This document shows positions 42,708 through 52,021 of a stretch of DNA of 64,000 nucleotides, piece after piece (within the stretch, counting starts at the first letter, position 1; every line of letters starts with the position of its first letter). Made by a program: the position numbers and the translations under genes. Source of the stretch: CAYNZP01 sp964401835 (GTDB lineage: Bacteria > Planctomycetota > Phycisphaerae > SM23-33); contig CAYNZP010000003.1 in NCBI GenBank assembly GCA_964401835.1, positions 62,001 through 126,000 on the forward strand, read 5' to 3'. Below the pieces are notes generated by a model. That model saw only the letters and a program-made list of their open reading frames with translations, had not been told where the DNA came from and made no database searches.

Positions 42708-43556
42708 TTATGCAAACCAGTTAGCGACTCTGCGGAAAAACCCTTCTTTCCTGTCAATCAGGCTACCGCCCGCGCTGAGTTTTGTAGCCAGTGCAGCCAT
42801 GCATCTACTTGCAGAACACCTGGGATAAGCCAGCACGAAAGGCTCTCGCTTGCGGACCGCTTCCCGCACCTTCGGGTCGGACAGGACATAGCCGGCATCG
42901 AAAATCCGGGTATTGAGAAACTGTCTTGCGACATGTGAAATTCTCTGTTGCGTCTGGCGTGCTTCCTGCCGTTGTGAAACGTGATTTACCAGCAAACTCA
43001 ACTTGCCTTCATAGTCTCTCTGGGTGAGAACCTTGATAACGGCATAGGCGTCCGTTATGGAAGTCGGTTCGGGTGTAGCTACCACCAGGGTAGTGTCCGC
43101 ACCGGCAGCGAGGTTCAAAACGTCCGGGCCCAGGCCCGCCCCGCAATCGATCACGATGATATCGTTGTCGGCTTCCAGGACAGTAAGTTCGTTTATCAGC
43201 GCCGCCCGATGGAATTCGGAAAGGTCAGCCATGCTGGCCAGGCCGTTAGCTCCAGGAACCAGCTGAACACCGCTTGGCAGGTCGACGATGATATCTTCCA
43301 GCTTTCGTTTACCGGCAATAACATGCGAAAGGTTGGCCCTGACATTGACATTTACCAAAACATCCAGATTTGCGAGGGCAAGGTCAGCGTCTACCAATGC
43401 CACCTTATTGCCAGCTGCCGAAAGAAGTATGGACAGATTAAGCGCAATGTTGCTCTTGCCGACACCGCCCTTGCCTGAGGTGACGGCTATCGTCCGCGTA
43501 TCTCGCGCCTGCTGCATCAACTTCCTTAGCTTACTTGCCTGATCCTCAATTTGCAT
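42708..43556 (-). CDS. flhG: Flagellar number regulator FlhG (MinD-like ATPase)
   Basis: A 282-aa ParA/MinD ATPase. The deviant Walker A motif is SGKGGVGKSNIA, the next switch is VDADLALANLD, and the catalytic DCGAGLG is present. FlhG limits flagellar number and works with FlhF; it sits directly after flhF, overlapping by 11 nt. ATG 43556 is set by GGAGG 8 nt upstream; an in-frame TTG at 43571 lies inside that region. A C-terminal amphipathic stretch (EGFFRRVANWFA) fits membrane targeting. Confidence 0.93.
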   Translation of the reverse strand: MQIEDQASKLRKLMQQARDTRTIAVTSGKGGVGKSNIALNLSILLSAAGNKVALVDADLALANLDVLVNVNVRANLSHVIAGKRKLEDIIVDLPSGVQLVPGANGLASMADLSEFHRAALINELTVLEADNDIIVIDCGAGLGPDVLNLAAGADTTLVVATPEPTSITDAYAVIKVLTQRDYEGKLSLLVNHVSQRQEARQTQQRISHVARQFLNTRIFDAGYVLSDPKVREAVRKREPFVLAYPRCSASRCMAALATKLSAGGSLIDRKEGFFRRVANWFA

Positions 43557-44745
43557 CCAGCGTGCCTCCAACTATAAGTCCTGCCAGAAAATCAGCGTCA
43601 GCCCCTGCCATGTCATCCGGGACATCCTGTCCGGTGGTGACGTAGCTAATCGGCACCAGGCCACTTGACGTTGAAGAGAGGATTATGCCAAAAGTTTCCG
43701 CCTCGTCCAGCTTTGAGATTATTATTCTGTTTGCGCCCAGCGGCATGAACTTTTCGATAGTCTTTTGTGCAGCAACCTTGTTTGAATTTGCCGAGACCAC
43801 CAAGTGAACCTCCGAAGCCCCGGTAGCTGCGACAAAACTGCGAAGTTGACTCAGCTTGGATTTGTTATTCTGGCTTCGGCCGGCGGTGTCGACGAGGATC
43901 ACGTCCATGTCGTCCATGGTATGAATTACCTGGTGCAACTCACCCGGAGAAAGCACTGCCCGCAGGGGCACATCAATTATCTCGGCATACGTTTTAAGCT
44001 GGTCTACCGCGGCTATCCTGTAGCTGTCGATTGTAATCATGGCGACTTTTTTGCCCTCGCCGATTTTGTACTTGGCGGCCAACTTTGCGATTGTGGTCGT
44101 CTTGCCGACGCCAGTAGGCCCGATCAACGCTATTACGCGGGTCTTGGGGGTTTCCTTTTCGCCGGCCGGAGAATATGTCGGAATTTTCTGAGCTATCAAT
44201 TCCCGAAGCCTCTTTCTAACCAAAGGCGTTCTTTTAAGCTCTTCGGCGTTAAGGCCAGATTTTATTTTTTTCAGCAATTCATTAGAGATATCTTCAGGCA
44301 CTTCCTGCCGGGCTAATTGTTTCGCTACCCAATCCAGTTCGGCGGGAATGTCAGCATTCCTGCCTGCCTGCTTTGTCAGGAGTGTCTTGACCATTCTGCG
44401 AATGTCAGACACCTGCGAGGTGATGTATGAATCACTTTCGGCAGGTATGTCATTCTTTTCTACTTTTAATGGTTTGGCGGTTGCCAAAATTTCCTCTTTG
44501 ATTTCCCCGGTCGTTTGATTCGATACGTACTGACCCTTCGGCTGCGATTTGGCGTTAGGTCCTTTAGTCGGAACGTTGAGATTTGGAGCAGCCATTATCT
44601 CCCACATTTTCCTGCTGCCCAGGCCCAAAAAGCCCCCCTTCCTGAATGAGCGGGTATTCATTATTACCGCATCCCTACCAAGGTCTCTCTTGACCTCTGC
44701 CAGGGCATCTGACATCGACTGGGCCTGGTACGTCTTCAATTCCAT
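43546..44745 (-). CDS. flhF: Flagellar SRP-like GTPase FlhF
   Basis: A 399-aa protein with an N-terminal B domain, an NG-type GTPase and the P-loop GPTGVGKTTTIAKLAAKY. Further G motifs are VDTAGRSQNN and ISKLDEA. FlhF marks the site of flagellar assembly at the cell pole and is controlled by FlhG. Its start overlaps the flhA stop by one base (TAATG), so translation is coupled. Confidence 0.94.
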   Translation of the reverse strand: MELKTYQAQSMSDALAEVKRDLGRDAVIMNTRSFRKGGFLGLGSRKMWEIMAAPNLNVPTKGPNAKSQPKGQYVSNQTTGEIKEEILATAKPLKVEKNDIPAESDSYITSQVSDIRRMVKTLLTKQAGRNADIPAELDWVAKQLARQEVPEDISNELLKKIKSGLNAEELKRTPLVRKRLRELIAQKIPTYSPAGEKETPKTRVIALIGPTGVGKTTTIAKLAAKYKIGEGKKVAMITIDSYRIAAVDQLKTYAEIIDVPLRAVLSPGELHQVIHTMDDMDVILVDTAGRSQNNKSKLSQLRSFVAATGASEVHLVVSANSNKVAAQKTIEKFMPLGANRIIISKLDEAETFGIILSSTSSGLVPISYVTTGQDVPDDMAGADADFLAGLIVGGTLDAN

Positions 44746-46847
44746 TACTCAACTCCTACCGTATTTAAAGACTCTATTTCCACAGATTCAATTTCGTTAT
44801 AGCCGAGAACCGCGACGTCCGGAATCTTCGGCGAAATAAGCTTCCTAAGTATTGAACGGACCGTTGGACTGCATACAACAACCGGATTCCGGCCAAGCTG
44901 TCGCAGCCTGTTCAGGTCTTCACTAAATGACTCAAAAACATTCTGGCAAAGCTCAGGTGAAATCACCGCTATCGAACCTTCTGCCCTGTCCATATGAGCG
45001 ATGAGCTGATTTTCAAGCTCCTGATCGCTGCAAACACACCAGAGCTTGCCCTGCGAATCGCAGTATTGCTGGGAAAGGCTCCTTGAAAGGCTCGCACGAA
45101 CTTTTTCGGTGAGGTTTTCCAGGGTCTCGTCGCGGCTGGAAACTTCGCCGATTGCTTCGAGTATTGTCTCGAGGTCACGAATCGATACCCGCTCTGATAC
45201 AAGATTTTGCAGGAGCTTTTGAATCCTGCCGAGTTCGACTTTTTCGGTAACTTCCCTGACCAGGTTCGGCGCCGAGCAGCTGAGATTATCCAGAAGCTTT
45301 TTGATCTGCTCGCGTGTGAGCAGGTCGCTGCCATGGCGATATATAGCTTCGCAAAGGTGTGTAATAAGCACGCCGGAAGGCTCGACCACAGCATAGTTCA
45401 TTTGCTGGGCCTGGGATTTCTGATCCGGACTTATCCAGACGGCAGCCGTGCCAAAGGCTGGCTCGAAGGTATCCCTGCCGATCAATTCGCCTTTGGAATT
45501 TGACCCGGCAATTGCGAGAAGTTTGCTGGGATAAATCTTGCCGGCAGCTATTTTTGTTCCGCGTATCTTGATCTGATAAGCATGAGCTTCCAGTTTCATA
45601 TTGTCACGGATGCTAATCGGCGGCACGAGAAGCCCAAGTTCCAGGGCTATTTGCTTGCGAAGGGACGCTATACGCTCCAGTAACTCCCCGCCCATTGAAG
45701 GATCGACCAGCCGGACAAGTGAATAGCCCATATCGACACCCATCGGGTCTACCGTGAGCAGTTGTTCGACGTTTTGAGTTTTGCTACCCTGAGGTTTGTT
45801 GGCCTGGTCAGCTTTTTCGATTTCGGCGTTGTCCTGTTCCTGCTTGCGTTGGAGTATCCACGCCAGCCCGACACAACCGATACCCAGAAGCAGCAGCGGA
45901 ATTTTGGGCAACGACGTAAGCGTCAACGCGGCTAGGAATATTCCTGTAATGAGCAGAACGACCGGCCGGCTGGCCAACTGGGTAACAACTTCATCACCAA
46001 GATTTGTTTTGTCATTACTTCGGGTAACTATTAGTGCCGCCGAAACGGATGTTATGAATGCCGGTATCTGTGTAACAAGCCCGTCACCAATTGTCAGCCG
46101 TGTAAACAGATCAACCGTCTGGCTGAAATCCCAGCCATACTGCATCATGCCTACATACAAGCCACCGAGAATATTAACGAGCGTAATAACGACCGCTGCA
46201 ATGGCGTCGCCGCGCAGAAACTTCGACGCACCGTCCATCGCGCCATAGAAGTCTGCCTCTTGTGTGATTTTCTGCCGCCGAGTTCTGGCCTCTTCATCTT
46301 TTATCAAGCCGGCGTTGAGGTCGGCATCTATCGCCATTTGCTTGCCGGGCATAGCGTCGAGAACAAATCTCGCTGCAACCTCACTGATTCTGCCTGCACC
46401 TTTCGTGATGACGACAAACTGAATCACGACAATTATCGCAAAGATTATCGCCCCGACTGCGAGCTGGCCGGAGGCGACAAATTCACTGAAAGCCCAGATA
46501 ACGTGGCCGGCGGCTTTTTGGGCTTCGAACAATGACCGCCCCCCCTCGCCGGAAGTTAGTATCAGTCGAGTCGTCGCGACATTGAGAACCAGCCGCAAAA
46601 GTGTCGTGCCCAAAAGCACAGACGGAAATACGCTGAATTCCAGCGGGCTGGAGATGCGAATCGTTGTCATGAGGATGACAAATGCCAATGCGATATTGGT
46701 CACCAGCAAAACGTCCATCAGCATTGGCGGCAGCGGAACCAATATCACCATTATTAGAATGGCGGCGGTGACGGGAAGTACAAGCGAGCGGTTCCGCTCG
46801 AGGAAACCCATCGTCCTTATCAATATGTCCTGATTACTTGCCATCAT
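44745..46847 (-). CDS. flhA: Flagellar export gate protein FlhA
   Basis: A 700-aa export apparatus protein, usual length. Eight N-terminal membrane helices (about residues 18-320) include the conserved FHIPEP-region equivalents (LLGTTLLRLVLNVATTRLIL). A cytoplasmic loop has GKQMAIDADLNAGLI. The C-terminal cytoplasmic domain (about 360-700) forms the ring that receives chaperone-substrate complexes. Two consecutive ATG codons (46847, 46844) could serve as start. It overlaps flhB at its 5' end by 14 nt. Confidence 0.96.
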   Translation of the reverse strand: MMASNQDILIRTMGFLERNRSLVLPVTAAILIMVILVPLPPMLMDVLLVTNIALAFVILMTTIRISSPLEFSVFPSVLLGTTLLRLVLNVATTRLILTSGEGGRSLFEAQKAAGHVIWAFSEFVASGQLAVGAIIFAIIVVIQFVVITKGAGRISEVAARFVLDAMPGKQMAIDADLNAGLIKDEEARTRRQKITQEADFYGAMDGASKFLRGDAIAAVVITLVNILGGLYVGMMQYGWDFSQTVDLFTRLTIGDGLVTQIPAFITSVSAALIVTRSNDKTNLGDEVVTQLASRPVVLLITGIFLAALTLTSLPKIPLLLLGIGCVGLAWILQRKQEQDNAEIEKADQANKPQGSKTQNVEQLLTVDPMGVDMGYSLVRLVDPSMGGELLERIASLRKQIALELGLLVPPISIRDNMKLEAHAYQIKIRGTKIAAGKIYPSKLLAIAGSNSKGELIGRDTFEPAFGTAAVWISPDQKSQAQQMNYAVVEPSGVLITHLCEAIYRHGSDLLTREQIKKLLDNLSCSAPNLVREVTEKVELGRIQKLLQNLVSERVSIRDLETILEAIGEVSSRDETLENLTEKVRASLSRSLSQQYCDSQGKLWCVCSDQELENQLIAHMDRAEGSIAVISPELCQNVFESFSEDLNRLRQLGRNPVVVCSPTVRSILRKLISPKIPDVAVLGYNEIESVEIESLNTVGVE

Positions 46848-47616
46848 TCACACCTGAATTTTGACTTGGCGAAACGGCAATGCCCTTATGGCCAGGCCTT
46901 ACATGCCGGCCGGGGCCGGATTTCTTCAGCTCTTCCAGCAATTCCTGCCGTGTCATCATTAGGTCCTGCTCATACTGCCAACGCTGGAAGATAAAATCCA
47001 GTATAGCCAACACGAGAAAAACGACCGCCAAGGCCAACGCAAAGCTGAAAATCAACTCACCAGCTGCGCTCATAATCTCGGAAGCTGACATCGATGAGGT
47101 CTGCATCATCCGCCCGAAACCGGAGCGAATTGTCAAAAAGCCTATAATCGCAACGGCGACAACCTTTGCTACTGCCATCGCCAAACGGATAAACGATTTG
47201 AGTGAGAAGATTCTTCTGAAACCTTCCGACATGGAAACACGCTCTAAATCGAACTGGACAGTCTGAGTCGCAAACAGGAATCCGAACTGAACCAGGTTGG
47301 AAAACACAGCTGCGACCATGACCACAACCGCGATAAGCACAGCCGGCCCGGCAACGCCCCAGATATTGTTTGCGAAGGTCGCAAACAGAGCATCGGTATT
47401 TGTTATGCGGCCGCCCTGAAGCGAACTCGACGTCAACTGCCTGAAGCCATCCAGCAGCTCACCGGACAGAATACCCAGCATTCCCACCCCCGCCAGGATA
47501 AGCAGCGATGCGGTCAAATCCGCACTTTTGGCGACCTGGCCGCGCTGGCGAGCATCATGCCGACGTTTTATTGTCGGCTGCTCTGTGCGTAAGTATGTCT
47601 CGTCTCTCTGGGCCAT
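46834..47616 (-). CDS. flhB: Truncated FlhB: export gate membrane part only
   Basis: A 260-aa protein against about 350-380 in most bacteria. The membrane part is complete: QPTIKRRHDARQRGQVAKSADL at the N terminus and four helices, then the start of the linker (DLMMTRQELLEELKKSGPG). It then stops after a short unrelated tail. The cytoplasmic domain with the self-cleaving NPTH motif, which switches export from hook to filament substrates, is absent. The stop is followed at once by the overlapping flhA start, so no room exists for a frameshifted remainder. A separate FhlX/FlhB2-like domain elsewhere in the genome is possible. Confidence 0.88.
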   Translation of the reverse strand: MAQRDETYLRTEQPTIKRRHDARQRGQVAKSADLTASLLILAGVGMLGILSGELLDGFRQLTSSSLQGGRITNTDALFATFANNIWGVAGPAVLIAVVVMVAAVFSNLVQFGFLFATQTVQFDLERVSMSEGFRRIFSLKSFIRLAMAVAKVVAVAIIGFLTIRSGFGRMMQTSSMSASEIMSAAGELIFSFALALAVVFLVLAILDFIFQRWQYEQDLMMTRQELLEELKKSGPGRHVRPGHKGIAVSPSQNSGVNDGK

Positions 47617-47630
47617 CTATTTTCCTGTTT

Positions 47631-48404
47631 TCAACTTAGCTGGCTGAAAAATTCCGGTATCGCATCAACCGTTATGTTCACAGCTGCCTTCATCAAATCT
47701 CCTAACACCGCAAGAGATACCGCCAAAGCAAGCAAGCCAAGCGTCACACGAATCGGAATACTTGTCGACAGTATGTTGCACTGCGGCAGGGTCCGCTGGA
47801 GCAGGCCCAAGGCTACCGTCGCCAGTAAAAGTGCTATCAGGACCGGAGCTGCGATCTTGAGGGCCAGGACAAAGCTCGCACCCAACAGGCCCGTTGCAAC
47901 ATTCAAAAAACCTTCGCCAACTACAAGGCTTCTAAGTGGTACGGAATCGAAAGTTCCCATAAAGGCTGATAGCAATTCCCGATGCCCGCCGATGAGCAGG
48001 AATATCACAACAGCGAGGATATGGAAAAGCCTGCCTACAGGCCCAGCCGGTGACTGCATCGCCGGGTCGAATATTTCGGCCAGGGCCAGCCCCATCTGAC
48101 TGGAGATGTGAGAAGCCGCGAGCTGGACACCGACAAAGATCAACCTGGCTGCATATCCGATAATCGCCCCGATGGCTAACTCGCAAACGGCTGCGATGGT
48201 CAAATCAAACATGTTCGCAGGAAGCGCCGTTGGCTGGGCAAAACGGGCGACTATCGCCAGTGATATTACAAGGCTCATGAACACCCGCAGCTTTACGGGC
48301 AAAACCGTATTTGCAAAAACAGGCGCTACCAGGAAGATTCCCGCAACGCGGAACGCTACGAGTATCAAACTTCCCAGCCAGATTGTGTAATTTGAAAGTT
48401 CCAT
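47631..48404 (-). CDS. fliR: Flagellar export gate protein FliR
   Basis: A 257-aa integral membrane protein with about six helices. It has the FliR pattern of an early FAPVFANTVLPVKLRVFMSL-type segment (RVAGIFLVAPVFANTVLPVK), LIFVGVQLAASHISSQMG and the late GVVG-like region. It assembles with FliP and FliQ in the export gate. It lies 14 bp upstream of flhB and 4 bp after fliQ. Confidence 0.93.
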   Translation of the reverse strand: MELSNYTIWLGSLILVAFRVAGIFLVAPVFANTVLPVKLRVFMSLVISLAIVARFAQPTALPANMFDLTIAAVCELAIGAIIGYAARLIFVGVQLAASHISSQMGLALAEIFDPAMQSPAGPVGRLFHILAVVIFLLIGGHRELLSAFMGTFDSVPLRSLVVGEGFLNVATGLLGASFVLALKIAAPVLIALLLATVALGLLQRTLPQCNILSTSIPIRVTLGLLALAVSLAVLGDLMKAAVNITVDAIPEFFSQLS

Positions 48405-48408
48405 TTTA

Positions 48409-48666
48409 TTATGGCAGTGAGGTAAACATCTCCTCGCTGAATTCCATCAGCCTTGACAAAATCCAGGGACCTGCAAGAATCGCGACAATCAACATGGCAA
48501 TCATTTTTGGCACGATGCTAAGCGTCTGGTCCTGCACCTGAGTCAGTGCCTGCAGCAGGCTTACGATAAGTGCCACTGCAAAACCGGCTACCAGAATCGG
48601 CGCACTGATAATCAATATCAGCAGCAGAGCTTCTCGGCCAAGATCGATTGCCTCGCTGACACCCAT
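48409..48666 (-). CDS. fliQ: Flagellar export gate protein FliQ
   Basis: An 85-aa protein with two membrane helices. The family signature is readable: GREALLLILIISAPILVAG, then ALTQVQDQTLSIVPKM. It forms part of the FliP5Q4R1 export pore. It sits 3 bp after fliP and 4 bp before fliR. Confidence 0.95.
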   Translation of the reverse strand: MGVSEAIDLGREALLLILIISAPILVAGFAVALIVSLLQALTQVQDQTLSIVPKMIAMLIVAILAGPWILSRLMEFSEEMFTSLP

Positions 48667-48669
48667 GTT

Positions 48670-49440
48670 CTATCCAAAGCTCCTAACCAAGGTTCCGACC
48701 ACCAGGCTCCAGCCGTCAACCAGTACGAAAAGCAGCAGCTTGAACGGCAGAGAAACTAGAACGGGCGGAAGCATTAACATTCCCATCGAAACGAGAATCG
48801 ATGAGACCAAAAGGTCAATAATCACGAACGGCAGATAAATCTTGAAGCCCATCAAAAAGGCTGTCTTAAGTTCGCTGACGACAAAGCCGGCAATCAATGA
48901 CGGCGTCGGCACGTCCTGCCAGGTGAGATCCTGCTTTGCGGCAAGGGAGTCACTGAGGAAAAGATAGACATCATCCTGATTTTCGCATTCAGTAATCTGG
49001 CGGATCATGAACGCCCGAACTGGTGCTTTTCCGGCTTCGAAAGCGTCAGCTTGTGACAATTCGCCTTTCATATATGGGTCGATTGCCCCAGCGTGCACCT
49101 TCTGATAAACAGGGGCCATGACGACAAATGTTATCAGCAGAGCCAGACCGAAGAGTATCTGGTTCGGCGGCAACTGCTGCGTTCCCAACGCCTGTCTCAA
49201 AAGGCCCAGCACAACCATCACACGCGTAAAACATGTAACCATAATCACGATTGCCGGAGCCACCGAGATAATGGTTATCAATGCAATCCACTTAACGGTT
49301 GAAGAGGCACCCTGCGTGGACTCAAGATTCGGAATATTTGACAATAAGTTCTGGTCAGCCGAGGTGTCTGCTTCCTGCGCCGAAACGAACGAAGCAGCTG
49401 TTGTGAGCAATATCAGAATTATGACAAATCTGCTATTCAT
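48670..49440 (-). CDS. fliP: Flagellar export gate protein FliP
   Basis: A 256-aa protein with a cleavable signal peptide (residues 1-21) as in other FliP. Family motifs include FTRVMVVLGLLRQALGTQQLPPNQIL and MLMLPPVLVSLPFKLLLFVLVDGW. Four membrane helices follow. It overlaps fliO by 8 nt. Confidence 0.95.
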   Translation of the reverse strand: MNSRFVIILILLTTAASFVSAQEADTSADQNLLSNIPNLESTQGASSTVKWIALITIISVAPAIVIMVTCFTRVMVVLGLLRQALGTQQLPPNQILFGLALLITFVVMAPVYQKVHAGAIDPYMKGELSQADAFEAGKAPVRAFMIRQITECENQDDVYLFLSDSLAAKQDLTWQDVPTPSLIAGFVVSELKTAFLMGFKIYLPFVIIDLLVSSILVSMGMLMLPPVLVSLPFKLLLFVLVDGWSLVVGTLVRSFG

Positions 49441-49897
49441 CTTTTTCCTCCACCGCAGAAATGTCTTTTGATATTTCTTCCTCGCTCGCTTCCGAAAGTT
49501 TTGAAATGCATCCCGGAGCGCAGCCTATTAAATGCAATTTTCCGGCAAAGCGAACCAGATAAAGGTGCTCTTTTGTTGTCAGGGGTTTTCGTGCTACGAC
49601 TTCAATGACATCTCCCCCGCTAATACTCTTAGGGAACTTTCCAGACCGGCGAAGCAGCCAGCCCGCGACAACTATTAATCCCGCCACAAGGGCCAAAGCA
49701 AGTATCGTCTGCACCCATCCGAGCGAGTTGTTGTTGTCGCTACCGTCTTTGACGGCGCCGCCTTCCAAACCCGTCTCTTTGATGGATTGCGTTTCAGGAT
49801 CGGCGCTTTCTTGCGCTACAGCGCGCGAATCCACCGAAAGCATAATCGCCAACATCAGGATTGCCGCAAAAGTAAGATTTTTATGCCAATTCAGCAT
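49433..49897 (-). CDS. fliO: Flagellar export protein FliO
   Basis: A 154-aa protein with an N-terminal signal sequence, an acidic linker and one membrane helix (about residues 62-83). A conserved cytoplasmic segment follows (VIEVVARKPLTTKEHLYLVRFAGKLHLIGC), typical of FliO. FliO helps FliP oligomerise early in assembly. It overlaps fliP by 8 nt and directly abuts fliN. Confidence 0.85.
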   Translation of the reverse strand: MLNWHKNLTFAAILMLAIMLSVDSRAVAQESADPETQSIKETGLEGGAVKDGSDNNNSLGWVQTILALALVAGLIVVAGWLLRRSGKFPKSISGGDVIEVVARKPLTTKEHLYLVRFAGKLHLIGCAPGCISKLSEASEEEISKDISAVEEKDE

Positions 49898-50200
49898 TTA
49901 TTCCGCCTCTGGGCTCCATCCAGCCCTGCGTGCAGCTTCACAAGCTCGGTTAATAATTTCCTGTGTCTGAAATCCAATCTCCTCGTCGACAACAATCGGC
50001 GTTCCTTTGGCAACGAGTTGGTCATTCAGCCGCAATTCCACGCTCTCATCCACTTCTGTGTCCAGTTCGATAACACTGCCGACATCGAGCTGGCCTGCCT
50101 GAGAGCCGGACACTACGGAACGACCTAACTCGATACTCAGCTTTACCTGGGAGCTTGATGCCTGGCTGCCGTCCGCTTCGTTGTTGTCAGCAGAAACCAT
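49898..50200 (-). CDS. fliN: C-ring protein FliN
   Basis: A 100-aa SpoA-domain protein. The fold VKLSIELGRSVV, GSVIELDTEVDESVELRLNDQLVAKGTPIVVDEEIG, ending GFQTQEII matches FliN. It has a short acidic N terminus. It forms the lower part of the switch complex. FliM, its usual partner, is not encoded in this operon or in the window. Confidence 0.88.
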   Translation of the reverse strand: MVSADNNEADGSQASSSQVKLSIELGRSVVSGSQAGQLDVGSVIELDTEVDESVELRLNDQLVAKGTPIVVDEEIGFQTQEIINRACEAARRAGWSPEAE

Positions 50201-50203
50201 TTC

Positions 50204-50656
50204 TCACCTACCCATTTCCAAGGTTGATTGAGTTGCATAGATTTCATCGAGTTCTTTAACATGCGACTGTCGAACTTTCGCCGCATAACGGGCTGCTAGC
50301 TTCTCTCTCAGACGAGAAACAGCCTTCATCTGCTTCATTGCCGAGAGCCACTGCTTGCGATTTTGTTCCGCAATAAGGTTCGCGCTTTCTAGCTGGGCTT
50401 TTTTCTGTTTTAAAGACCTGTCAATTTCGTCGATCATTTCCCGGTAAATTCCAAGATCGACAACACCGTTGGCCCCAGCAATCACATTGCGAGCGAAACG
50501 ATTGTACTGGGCCAGGGATTTATCTAACTTTTCGATCTCCAGTCGCAAAACGTCAACTTCGCCACGTGCCTGGTAGAAGGCCTGCTTGGCGATAGCTTCT
50601 GACTGCTGACGGGTTTTAAGCAGGCTCTGTAATCTGAATGTGAAGCGTCTTGCCAT
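50204..50656 (-). CDS. fliJ: Flagellar export chaperone FliJ
   Basis: A 150-aa, almost wholly coiled-coil protein, opening RRFTFRLQSLLKTRQQSEAIAKQAF as FliJ does. It forms the central stalk of the FliH-FliI ATPase. The gene fits between fliI (9 bp) and fliN (3 bp), the classical place. Confidence 0.88.
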   Translation of the reverse strand: MARRFTFRLQSLLKTRQQSEAIAKQAFYQARGEVDVLRLEIEKLDKSLAQYNRFARNVIAGANGVVDLGIYREMIDEIDRSLKQKKAQLESANLIAEQNRKQWLSAMKQMKAVSRLREKLAARYAAKVRQSHVKELDEIYATQSTLEMGR

Positions 50657-50665
50657 AAATCAAAC

Positions 50666-52021
50666 TCACCCCGCCGATGCGGAAGTGCCCTTTCGTATCT
50701 GCTTGCTTATCTTGAGTATTTGTTCCCGAAGGTCGCTCAATGCAGCCTTGGTCTGCTCGAAATCGCTTGACTCTGTAATTTCTTGGACGAGGAACTTGTG
50801 AATTGGCTCCATCGCCGCAATTGCGATATCGTATTCACTGTTGGACCCAGCCTGGTAAGCGCCGATATTTACCATCTCCTCGATTTCCGAATAAAGAGCG
50901 ATGAGTCTTTGAATATCCTTGGCCATCGATTTATGGTCAGCGTCGGCTACGTCAATCATCACCCTGCTGATACTTTGCAGCACATCCACCGCCGGATAGT
51001 GGCCACGGTTGGCCAAATGCCTCGACAGCAGGATATGGCCGTCTGTGGCGGCTCGGACAGCGTCACTGACCGGCTCGGAAGGATCATCTCCCTCGACAAG
51101 GACCGTATAGAAACCCGTAATCGAACCTGTTTCGGTCCGGCCGCTGCGTTCGAGCAGTTCTGGTAACAGATTGAACACGCTAGGCGTGTAGCCTTTGGTT
51201 GCGGGCGGTTCTCCGGCAGCGAGGCCGACCTGACGTTGGGCGTTTGCCAGACGGGTCAAGGAGTCTACTAACAACAGAACATCGCGGCCAAGGTCTCTGA
51301 AATATTCCGCTATCGCCGTGGCGACAAATGCAGCCTGGACCCGCATCAGTGGCGGTTGATCGCCGGTTGAAACAACGACCACCGAATTGGCCAGACCTTC
51401 CGAGCCAAGATCTTTTTCGAGAAAATCGCGGACTTCCCTTCCGCGCTCGCCGATTAGGGCGATTACCCTTACCTCGGCTGAGGTATATCTGCCGACCATC
51501 CCCAACAGGATGCTCTTGCCTACGCCGGAACCTGAAAAAATGCCAATTCTTTGACCGCGGCCGACAGTAAGCATCGCATCTATCGACCTTACGCCGGTTG
51601 CAAGCGGCTGGCTGATTCTCTCTCGCATCATAGGATCGATTGGGTCCGGGCAAAGTGGCATATTCCTGTCAATCTGGAAATTTCCCAAACCGTCTATCGG
51701 TTCGCCGAGGCCGTTAAGCACTCGTCCCAACATCTGCTCACCAACACCCACAGCCTGCTGAGTTGAAGTAAACACGACGCGGTCGCCCCGACAGATACCA
51801 GCTATTTTCCCGACGGGCATTATCAATGTCTCTTCGCCGGCAAAGCCGATTACTCTCGCCTCGATGCGGTTTTGGCCTCTTACAATCTTGCAGCTTGCGC
51901 CAAGCGGAACGGGAAAGTCAGCTACGCTTACGGTCAACCCGCGAACACCGCTCACGCGGCCGACAATGCCGACCGTCTGGACGTTGTCAAGAATCCGTTT
52001 ATATGTCTCAAGCTGACTCAT
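50666..52021 (-). CDS. fliI: Flagellar export ATPase FliI
   Basis: A 451-aa ATPase related to F1-beta. Walker A is FSGSGVGKS; other motifs are IALIGERGREVRDFLEKDL and LLLVDSLTRLANAQRQVGLAAGEPPATKGYTPSVF. It energises export and releases chaperones. It overlaps fliH by 14 nt, so translation is coupled. Confidence 0.97.
   Translation of the reverse strand: MSQLETYKRILDNVQTVGIVGRVSGVRGLTVSVADFPVPLGASCKIVRGQNRIEARVIGFAGEETLIMPVGKIAGICRGDRVVFTSTQQAVGVGEQMLGRVLNGLGEPIDGLGNFQIDRNMPLCPDPIDPMMRERISQPLATGVRSIDAMLTVGRGQRIGIFSGSGVGKSILLGMVGRYTSAEVRVIALIGERGREVRDFLEKDLGSEGLANSVVVVSTGDQPPLMRVQAAFVATAIAEYFRDLGRDVLLLVDSLTRLANAQRQVGLAAGEPPATKGYTPSVFNLLPELLERSGRTETGSITGFYTVLVEGDDPSEPVSDAVRAATDGHILLSRHLANRGHYPAVDVLQSISRVMIDVADADHKSMAKDIQRLIALYSEIEEMVNIGAYQAGSNSEYDIAIAAMEPIHKFLVQEITESSDFEQTKAALSDLREQILKISKQIRKGTSASAG

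Noticed and set aside
46834..47000. A frameshift as the cause of the short FlhB
   Set aside because: No NPTH-encoding frame is seen in the remaining bases, and flhA starts inside the flhB end, leaving no space.
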